NCBI RefSeq assembly: GCF_007827595.1
Contig: NZ_VISR01000016.1
Span: 150,952-214,951, forward strand
DNA: 64,000 bases
Direction: 5' to 3'
Origin: Streptomyces sp. BK340
Lineage (GTDB): Bacteria; Actinomycetota; Actinomycetes; Streptomycetales; Streptomycetaceae
Part shown: positions 55,704 to 61,738 of the stretch, piece by piece
Numbering within the stretch: position 1 is the stretch's first letter
Layout: each line of letters begins with the position of its first letter
The notes under the pieces: generated by a model
What the model was told of the DNA's origin: nothing
Databases searched by the model: none
What the model saw: the letters and a program-made list of their open reading frames with translations, nothing else
Translations under genes and position numbers: made by a program

Positions 55704-57332
55704 TCAACTCCCGGGGTAGGGCCAGGGGTTGGGCAGGCAGTGGATTCCGTCGTGGTCGAGGAACTTGGTCTGCTGCTGCATGACCGGCGCCAGCTCGCCG
55801 TCCTTCTGGCACGACACATGGCCGTGCCCGAGCCGGTGGCCCACCTCGTGGTTGATGAGCATCTGCCGGTACGGGTGGATCTTGTCCCCGTATGTCTTGC
55901 TGCCCTGCGCCCATCGGTAGGCGTTGATCATCACGCGCTCGGTGGACGCCGAGTCGCAGGAGACGTTGTCCTCCGTGGTGTCCAGTCCCGACTTGGCGCA
56001 CCACTTGGCGGTGGTGCCGGGGCTGGCGAGCGTGATCACGAAGTCGGGTTTGCCGGAGGAGACGCGCTCGAAGGTACGGGCGCCGCCGTGGGCCCAGCTG
56101 CGGCTGTCGTTGAGCGTCTTCTGCACCGCGGCGGCGAACAGCTCGCCGTCCAGGCCGAGTCCCTGCTCGACGTCGACGCGGTAGGTGTACTTCTGCCCCT
56201 TGCCGGGCGCCTTGTCGAACCCGGGGACGGTGTCGAACTTCCCGGAGCCCTGCAGCGTGGCGCCGAGCGGGTACTTCCGGTCCATCTTCTGCTCGTACGT
56301 CAGCGTCGCGGCGCTCGGCGCGGCGGACGGGGCGCCCTGCCCGGGGACCCGGGTGCCGCGCGCCAGGTCGCCGGCGGACTGCGACCGTACCCCGGCGCCG
56401 TCGTGGCGGTCGGCGACCTGCCCGGCGACGACGACCGCGAGCACCGTGGTCACGGCCGCGGCCGCGATGCCGGTGAAGGCCCGCCCCTTGCCGCCGCCAC
56501 GCTGCGCGGGCAGGCCGGCCGGCGGCGTCTCGCCTCCGTCGGCCGCCGGCTCGGCACCGGCGTCGTACGACTCCTGCTCCTCGGCGGACTTCGTACGGCC
56601 GGACCGGGGCGCGAAGACGTCGGCGCCCTCCTCGAAGGCCTCGAGGTAGTCCTGCCGGGGCCCGCCGCCGGAACGGCCCGGCCCGCCCTGTCGCTGCCGC
56701 GGAAAGGCCGCACCGGTCCCGCCGGAGCCCTGCCGCCCTCCGGGAGCAGCCCCGACGCCGGCCCCGGCCGCACCCGCGAACTCCCCCCAGCCGCCGCCGG
56801 CTTCACGCTGCTCGGGATGCCCGCCCCGGGCCTGCCCGGCACCACCGCCGGGCCGCGGCACTCCGCGGGCAGGAGTGCCGTCGGAAAGCCGGGGCACGCC
56901 GGAGGCAGGGGTGCCGTCGGGCAGGCGCCGGGTCCCGTGGGCCAAAGTCCCCTCGGGCGCACGCCGGCCGCCCCGCGTCCGCGGCCCGCCCTGGATCCGG
57001 GGAACGCCACGGGCGGGTGTGCCGTCCGGAAGCCGGGGCACGCCGGAGGCGGGGGTGTCGTCGGGTGGACGCGGAACCCCCTGGGCAGGCGTGCCGGGGA
57101 CGCGCGGTGCGCCTCCCGGCGGGGTCCCCGGCGGGGAGCCGGGCGCGCCCTGGGCGGTGCGCGGCGGGCCGTAGCCCTGGGGAGCGCCCTCGGGTGCCTG
57201 GCGCTGGCCGGGCAGGGTGGGCTGTCGCGTCTCGCGCGGGGTGGAGGAGGCAGAGCCCCGTCCCCCTCGCCGGGCGGCTATGTCGGCGGAGTCGTCCTTG
57301 GGGGCCGGTCCGCGGCGGCTGTGACGTCCCAC
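55704..57332 (-). CDS. DUF3152 membrane-anchored putative zinc metallopeptidase
   Basis: A 542-aa protein from GTG 57332 (GAGGG about 6 nt upstream, 8 nt past the hydrolase stop). The first 280 residues are cytoplasmic-type low complexity: tandem units such as GTPASGVPRLPDGTPARGVP, rich in Pro, Gly and Arg. One membrane helix follows (FTGIAAAAVTTVLAVVVAGQ). The extracellular DUF3152 domain (last 200 residues) has TYRVDVEQGLGLDGELFAAA, RVMINAYRWAQGS, and the metal motif LINHEVGHRLGHGHVSCQ (HExxHxxGHxH, metzincin-like), plus paired cysteines (KWCAKS, VSCDSA, VSCQKD, IHCLPN). Rv3207c is the mycobacterial counterpart. Substrate unknown. Confidence 0.88.
   Translation of the reverse strand: MGRHSRRGPAPKDDSADIAARRGGRGSASSTPRETRQPTLPGQRQAPEGAPQGYGPPRTAQGAPGSPPGTPPGGAPRVPGTPAQGVPRPPDDTPASGVPRLPDGTPARGVPRIQGGPRTRGGRRAPEGTLAHGTRRLPDGTPASGVPRLSDGTPARGVPRPGGGAGQARGGHPEQREAGGGWGEFAGAAGAGVGAAPGGRQGSGGTGAAFPRQRQGGPGRSGGGPRQDYLEAFEEGADVFAPRSGRTKSAEEQESYDAGAEPAADGGETPPAGLPAQRGGGKGRAFTGIAAAAVTTVLAVVVAGQVADRHDGAGVRSQSAGDLARGTRVPGQGAPSAAPSAATLTYEQKMDRKYPLGATLQGSGKFDTVPGFDKAPGKGQKYTYRVDVEQGLGLDGELFAAAVQKTLNDSRSWAHGGARTFERVSSGKPDFVITLASPGTTAKWCAKSGLDTTEDNVSCDSASTERVMINAYRWAQGSKTYGDKIHPYRQMLINHEVGHRLGHGHVSCQKDGELAPVMQQQTKFLDHDGIHCLPNPWPYPGS
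56830..57075. repeat. Tandem repeats encoding GVPR(L/I)PDGTPA units
   Basis: The N-terminal part of the DUF3152 gene is built from imperfect 30-45 base units containing GGGGCACGCCGGAGGC and GGTGTGCCGTC (plus-strand reading), giving at least six GTPA-x-GVPR repeats. Confidence 0.8.
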
Positions 57333-57340
57333 CTCGGCCC

Positions 57341-58453
57341 TCAGCTCCCCGCGCCCGTGGCGGCGACGTCGCCCTCGGCGGACGTGCCGGATCCGGCACC
57401 GGGCGCCGCGGCGTCCGCGCCCCGGGCCGCGCCGGCGGTCCCGCCCTCGCCCTCGCCCTCGCCCTCGCCCTCGCCCTCGCCCTCGCCCTCGCCGACGAAC
57501 TCCCCCTTCTCCGCGAGGAGTTCCCGGAACGCTCCGGCCACCACCTCGGGGTACTCCATCATCGCCACGTGCCCCGCCTCCGGCAGGGACAGGAGTCGGG
57601 AGTCGGGGAAGGAGCGGGCGGCCTTGCGGGCCATGCGGTAGCCGACCAGCTGGTCGCGGCCGCCGTAGATCAGAAGGGTCGGGGCGAGCACGCGCTCGGC
57701 CTGGCGCCACAGCCCGTGCTGGCCGCCGAGGGTGTAGGCATTGACCACCCCGCGCGCGGAGCGTGCCATCGCGTCCCAGAAGTACGGCAGCTGCAGCCGC
57801 CGCTCCAGCTCTTCCACGGCCTGCTGGAACGCCTCCGGCGACACGCGCCCGGGGTCGCCGTAACAAAGCCCCAGCACGCCGCGCACGCGCTGCTCGGCCG
57901 TCCACTCCCTGGTGAGCCGGGTGAAGAGCCCGGCCACCCCGGGCACGCCCAGCAGCGCCGTGGGCATCGCGGTGCGCTGCACGCGCAGCTCCGGCAGTGC
58001 GGGCGAGATCAGCGTCAGGGTGCGTACGAGATCGGGTCGCACGGCGGAGACGCGCGTGGCGACCGCTCCGCCGAGGGAGTTGCCGAAGAGGTGGACCGGT
58101 CCGCGCTCGGCGGCGTCCAGATGGCGGATGACCGCGCGCGCGTGCCCCGTGACGGAGTAGTTGCCGTCGTCCGGGGGCGGGGAGTCACCGAAGCCGGGCA
58201 GGTCGACCGCCTCGCTCTCGACGACGCCGTCCAGCTCCCTCATCAGGGTGGACCAGTTCTGCGAGGAACCGCCGAGCCCGTGGATGTACAGCGCGGGCGG
58301 CAGCCCCTCGCGCGCGGGGCGCCGCGAACGGACGGACAGGGTGACCCCCGGCAGCCCCACCGACCTCAGCCGCTCGCCCTCACCGACCCGGACGGGCGCC
58401 ACCCTCGGGAGGACGCTGGCAGCCGTCACGGACGGCGACTCGGTCGAAGACAT
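57341..58453 (-). CDS. Alpha/beta hydrolase with C-terminal Glu-Gly repeat tail
   Basis: A 370-aa protein from ATG 58453. The hydrolase core has PALYIHGLGGSSQNWSTLMR (oxyanion HG), DLPGFGDSPPPDDGNYSV, the nucleophile elbow HLFGNSLGGAVATRVSAVRP (GxSxG), the Asp in TLLIYGGRDQLVG and the His in LPEAGHVAMMEYPEVVAG. The typical fold ends near residue 315. It is followed by VGEGEGEGEGEGEGEGEG encoded by a perfect hexanucleotide repeat, then an Ala/Gly tail. It starts the transcript that continues into the DUF3152 gene 8 nt downstream. No signal peptide; substrate unknown. Confidence 0.9.
   Translation of the reverse strand: MSSTESPSVTAASVLPRVAPVRVGEGERLRSVGLPGVTLSVRSRRPAREGLPPALYIHGLGGSSQNWSTLMRELDGVVESEAVDLPGFGDSPPPDDGNYSVTGHARAVIRHLDAAERGPVHLFGNSLGGAVATRVSAVRPDLVRTLTLISPALPELRVQRTAMPTALLGVPGVAGLFTRLTREWTAEQRVRGVLGLCYGDPGRVSPEAFQQAVEELERRLQLPYFWDAMARSARGVVNAYTLGGQHGLWRQAERVLAPTLLIYGGRDQLVGYRMARKAARSFPDSRLLSLPEAGHVAMMEYPEVVAGAFRELLAEKGEFVGEGEGEGEGEGEGEGEGGTAGAARGADAAAPGAGSGTSAEGDVAATGAGS
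57443..57490. repeat. Perfect hexanucleotide microsatellite (GCCCTC)8
   Basis: Eight exact tandem copies of GCCCTC (plus strand), in frame within the hydrolase gene as alternating Gly and Glu codons. Copy number could vary without a frameshift. Confidence 0.95.
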
Positions 58454-58674
58454 GCGGCAATGTTACGAGACGATCACGCTGTGGCTCATGTGTTCGCCTG
58501 TGTTCGCCGTCACAGGTTGGCACCTGTCGTGAGGGGGACCCGGACCGGGGAACCGCACGGCGAACGGACGCCCATGGCATGGCGTCCGGATCAGGTGTCT
58601 CCTAGGCTCGTACCGAGGGCACCCGTATGTGGCCCCTGCGGTTTCCAGGGACGTTCGTAGGAAGGGAGCCCACC

Positions 58675-58899
58675 ATGGCCTATGACCCCATCGAGCCCGA
58701 CGTGATCGAGGATCTGCCGGCCGACGACATCCCGTCGATCGACGTGGAGGCCCCGGAGGGCGACGCCGTCGAGCAGCACGCCGACGTCACGCCGGAGCGC
58801 GACGACCCGCTCACGGGAGTGGATCCGGACCGCGCGAACGAGGCCGATCTCATCGAACAGGCGCGCGTGGTGGCGATCGACGAAGAGGACTACCGCTGA
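58675..58899 (+). CDS. Small acidic conserved protein (74 aa)
   Basis: A 74-aa protein starting at ATG 58675 with GGGAG 8 nt upstream. It is strongly acidic and without hydrophobic core: MAYDPIEPDVIEDLPADDIP, SIDVEAPEGDAVEQHADVTP and a helical end EADLIEQARVVAIDEEDYR. No motif or family is recognised; it is likely disordered. The promoter must lie in the 221-base gap shared with the divergent hydrolase gene. About 167 bases upstream of the TetR gene, same strand. Confidence 0.75.
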   Translation: MAYDPIEPDVIEDLPADDIPSIDVEAPEGDAVEQHADVTPERDDPLTGVDPDRANEADLIEQARVVAIDEEDYR

Positions 58900-59065
58900 C
58901 CACGTGGGGCCACTCGACACCCCTCCGGCCGTGCAAGCCTGGCTTTGTGGCTTTCGTCGCCGTCCGGTACGTGAAATTCTGCGCTCGCACCGCGCACACC
59001 ACGGTTACCGAAAAGTACGATGGCCGCGCGGCTTACACCGCATGTGGACGACTCTGGGAGGCGGC

Positions 59066-59707
59066 GTGACAGCCATCGAGCAAACCGAGGCGGCGCGCCC
59101 GCGTGGCACCCGTCTGCCGCGCCGAGCCCGACGGAACCAGCTGCTGGGCGCCGCCCAGGAGGTCTTCGTCGCACAGGGCTACCACGCGGCCGCGATGGAC
59201 GACATCGCCGAGCGGGCGGGCGTCAGCAAGCCGGTGCTCTACCAGCACTTCCCCGGCAAGCTCGACCTCTACCTCGCCCTGCTGGACCAGCACTGCGAGT
59301 CGCTGATCCAGGCCGTGCGCGGCGCACTCGCGTCGACGACCGACAACAAGCAGCGCGTGCGGGCGACCATGGACGCCTACTTCGCGTACGTCGAGGACGA
59401 CGGCGGCGCCTTCCGCCTGGTCTTCGAGTCGGACCTGACGAACGAGCCCGCGGTGCGCGAGCGGGTCGACAAGGTCACCAACGACTGCGCCGAGGCGATC
59501 TGCGAAGTCATCGCCGAGGACACGGGCCTCTCGCGCTCGGAGTCGATGCTGCTCGCCTCCGGGCTCGGCGGCCTCGCCCAGGTGGTGGCGCGTTCCTGGC
59601 TGCACAGCGACCGCACCGTGCCGCGCGAACAGGCGGTGCAGCTGCTGACCTCGCTGGCCTGGCGGGGCATCGCCGGCTTCCCGCTGCACGGCACCGAGAA
59701 CCACTGA
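59066..59707 (+). CDS. TetR-family transcriptional regulator
   Basis: A 213-aa TetR regulator from GTG 59066 (GGGAGG 4-5 nt upstream; an ATG at 59042 lacks a ribosome-binding site). The DNA-binding domain is RRARRNQLLGAAQEVFVAQG, YHAAAMDDIAERAGVSKPVL and YQHFPGKLDLYLALLDQH, the canonical TetR helix-turn-helix. The C-terminal ligand domain (LGGLAQVVARSWLHSDRTVP, LLTSLAWRGIAGF) is that of the Rv3208 group. The same neighbour, DUF3107, follows 134 nt downstream. Ligand and targets unknown. Confidence 0.93.
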   Translation: MTAIEQTEAARPRGTRLPRRARRNQLLGAAQEVFVAQGYHAAAMDDIAERAGVSKPVLYQHFPGKLDLYLALLDQHCESLIQAVRGALASTTDNKQRVRATMDAYFAYVEDDGGAFRLVFESDLTNEPAVRERVDKVTNDCAEAICEVIAEDTGLSRSESMLLASGLGGLAQVVARSWLHSDRTVPREQAVQLLTSLAWRGIAGFPLHGTENH

Positions 59708-59841
59708 CGCTCGTTTGTTCCCGCCCCGTGTTCGCTGTTGGCGTTCCGGCCCGCAGCGTGTACGTCCGCTCACCGGGCTAATGTGTGCTGGGTACGGCGC
59801 GGAAGATCGCGCACATCACTGACCGTCGGAGGGACATAGCC

Positions 59842-60069
59842 GTGGAGGTCAAGATCGGCGTGCAGCACGCGCCCCGCGAGATCGTTCTGGAGAGCGGTCA
59901 GAGCGCCGATGACATCGAGCGCGTGGTGGCCGAGGCGCTGGCCGGAAAGTCGCAGCTGCTGAGCCTCGTGGACGAGCGCGGCCGCAAGGTCCTGGTCCCG
60001 GCGGACCGCCTGGCGTACGTGGAGATCGGCGAGCCGACGGTCCGCAAGGTGGGCTTCGGCACTCTCTAG
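59842..60069 (+). CDS. DUF3107 family protein (Rv3208A/TB9.4-like)
   Basis: A 75-aa protein from GTG 59842 with GGAGG 9 nt upstream. The sequence MEVKIGVQHAPREIVLESGQ, SADDIERVVAEALAGKSQLL, VDERGRKVLVPADRLAYVEI and VRKVGFGTL is the whole of the DUF3107 fold, a small alpha/beta protein found throughout actinobacteria and always near the TetR gene. Function unknown. A strong terminator follows directly. Confidence 0.9.
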   Translation: MEVKIGVQHAPREIVLESGQSADDIERVVAEALAGKSQLLSLVDERGRKVLVPADRLAYVEIGEPTVRKVGFGTL

Positions 60070-60080
60070 ACCCGGTTCGG

Positions 60081-60115
60081 GAAGGGCCCGGCGGCACAGT
60101 GCCGCCGGGCCCTTC
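60081..60115 (+). terminator. Terminator after the DUF3107 gene
   Basis: GAAGGGCCCGGCGGCA and its exact complement with a 3-base loop, a 16-bp stem 11 nt past the stop codon. Confidence 0.9.
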
Positions 60116-60240
60116 CGGCTGTGCGGCCCGCGCGCGGAAGGAGCACGGGTCGCCCACGGAGGAGGATTGCAATCCGCAGGTCACGGGTATGACCGGCTAC
60201 GACCGTGAAGCACAGGCCGGCCCTGGGAGGGACCCCCGAG

Positions 60241-60510
60241 ATGATCCTGGAAGCAATCGGATCCGCCGTGCTCGGTCTGATCCTCGCCTTGGCGGCGACC
60301 CACCGGCTGTCACACCGCCTGCCCGCCCGGCCCCTGGTGCTCTCGACAGGCGTCGCCGGAGCCCTTTTCGGTGACTTCGTCACCCACAGCGCCCTCGGCT
60401 CGGGCAGCGTCCTGCTGAACCTCCTGGGCGCGGCGATCGTCTCGGCGGCGTCCCTGTCCCTGCTCCTGCGCCCGTCAGCCCGCCTGCGCCGACGATCAGC
60501 GACGGCGTAG
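60241..60510 (+). CDS. Small membrane protein (89 aa)
   Basis: From ATG 60241 with GGGAGGG about 9 nt upstream. Three hydrophobic segments fill most of the protein: MILEAIGSAVLGLILALAAT, LVLSTGVAGALFGDFVTHSA and VLLNLLGAAIVSAASLSLLL, ending in a basic tail (RPSARLRRRSATA). No family recognised. It sits alone between the DUF3107 terminator and the ferritin-like gene (convergent). Confidence 0.75.
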   Translation: MILEAIGSAVLGLILALAATHRLSHRLPARPLVLSTGVAGALFGDFVTHSALGSGSVLLNLLGAAIVSAASLSLLLRPSARLRRRSATA

Positions 60511-60534
60511 CGGCCGGGAAGGGGCGGCAGCGGC

Positions 60535-60600
60535 GCAGCCGCAAGCCCCCAGGGGCAGGGGAACTGCGCGACCAGCCCCCGCCCACCCCCAGCCGCGACT
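60535..60600. repeat. Dispersed Streptomyces intergenic repeat (GGGGAACTGCGCGA type)
   Basis: CCCCAGGGGCAGGGGAACTG followed by CGCGACCAGCCCCCGCC matches a short repeat that recurs at many intergenic sites in Streptomyces genomes, here between two convergent genes where it may aid termination. Confidence 0.7.
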
Positions 60601-60626
60601 CAGCCTCAACCCACCCCCACGGAGCG

Positions 60627-61373
60627 CTAAGCGGCCAAGCCCAGCGCGGCCATCCGCTTGGTGTGCGCCTCGGTGATCCGCGAGAACATCCTGCCGACCT
60701 CCGCGAGATCGAACCCGTCGGCGACGCCGCCCACGAGCATGGTCGACAGCGCGTCCCGGTCGGCGACCACCCGCTGCGACTGCGACAGCGCCTCGCCCAT
60801 CAGCCGCCGCGCCCACAGCGCCAGCCGGCCGCCCACGCGCGGGTCGGCGTCGATCGCCGCGCGCACCTTCTCCACCGCGAACCCGGCGTGCCCGGTGTCG
60901 TCGAGGACGGCGAGAACCAGCTCGCGCGTGTCGGAGTCGAGGCGGGCCGCGACCTCCCGGTAGAAGTCGCTCGCGATCGAGTCGCCGACGTACGCCTTGA
61001 CCAGGCCCTCCAGCCAGTCCGAGGGCGCGGTCTGCTTGTGGAAGCCGTCCAGGGCCGCCACGAAGGGCTCCATCGCCGCGGTCGGCTCCTCGCCGATCTC
61101 GGTCAGCCGGTCCCGCAGCCTCTCGAAGTGGTGGAACTCGGCCGAGGCCATCTTCGCCAGCTCCGCCTTGTCCGCGAGCGTAGGCGCCAGCTTGGCGTCT
61201 TCCGCAAGCCGCTCGAACGCCGCGAGCTCGCCGTACGCGAGCGCGCCGAGCAGGTCCACGACCGCGGCACGGTACTGCGGGTCGGCGGAGGCCTGCGCCC
61301 AGTCCTGGGCGGCGACACCGGTGTGCTCGGCGGGTGCGGCGGACGCGTTCTCAGGCTTGTCAGAGCTAGTCAT
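60627..61373 (-). CDS. Ferritin-like/MiaE-like diiron-fold protein
   Basis: A 248-aa helical protein from ATG 61373 (MTSSDKPENA). The ferritin-like metal ligands can be read as LLGALAYGELAAFERLAED (E...), MASAEFHHFERLRDRLTEIG (ExxH), LVKAYVGDSIASDFYREVAA (D/E) and VLAVLDDTGHAGFAVEKVRA (DxxH). This is the pattern of the Rv3210c-type ferritin-like/tRNA-MiaE-like family; oxidase or hydroxylase activity is plausible but unproven. No ribosome-binding site is present, and a TATTGT box (61381-61386) lies 8 nt before the ATG, so the mRNA is probably leaderless. Confidence 0.85.
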   Translation of the reverse strand: MTSSDKPENASAAPAEHTGVAAQDWAQASADPQYRAAVVDLLGALAYGELAAFERLAEDAKLAPTLADKAELAKMASAEFHHFERLRDRLTEIGEEPTAAMEPFVAALDGFHKQTAPSDWLEGLVKAYVGDSIASDFYREVAARLDSDTRELVLAVLDDTGHAGFAVEKVRAAIDADPRVGGRLALWARRLMGEALSQSQRVVADRDALSTMLVGGVADGFDLAEVGRMFSRITEAHTKRMAALGLAA

Positions 61374-61738
61374 GAGGCGCACAATAGCCCGCTTGCCGTA
61401 CCTCGGAAGCCCCCGGCCGACCACTGTGACCACGACTACGTGACCAAATCGGCCATCGCATGTGCGCCAATCCGGGGTATGGTGGTAATGCGCCTGCTGA
61501 GAGTGCGTCGACGATGTTCGACGTCTTCCGACAGGCTGCACGCATTGAGGATGCCCGGTCGGTGGCCCGATCGGCTCCGACCCGACAGCCCTCCCTGGCC
61601 GTACGGCTCATTACGTACGACGACCGGAGGGACACCCTCAGCGGTACGAGCGCTAGAGCGTCGGCAGTGGTCCCGTGTCTTACGGCTTGCCCGAGTGGCT
61701 CGTCCGTACGGCAGCCGACGTCCCCGGCACGGTCAGTC
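61374..61738. other. Long intergenic region before the DEAD-box helicase
   Basis: This 365-base gap holds the promoters of two divergent genes. Near 61480 the plus strand has GGGGTATGGTGGTAATG, with TATGGT a possible -10 box. If transcription begins there, the helicase mRNA has a leader of about 250-300 nt with several self-complementary stretches (GTGCGTCGACGATGTTCGAC). Long leaders are common for RNA-helicase genes that autoregulate. No ORF with coding character is seen. Confidence 0.45.

Noticed and set aside
57443..57490. Short tandem repeats considered as a CRISPR array
   Set aside because: Perfect 6-base units without spacers, inside a coding frame.
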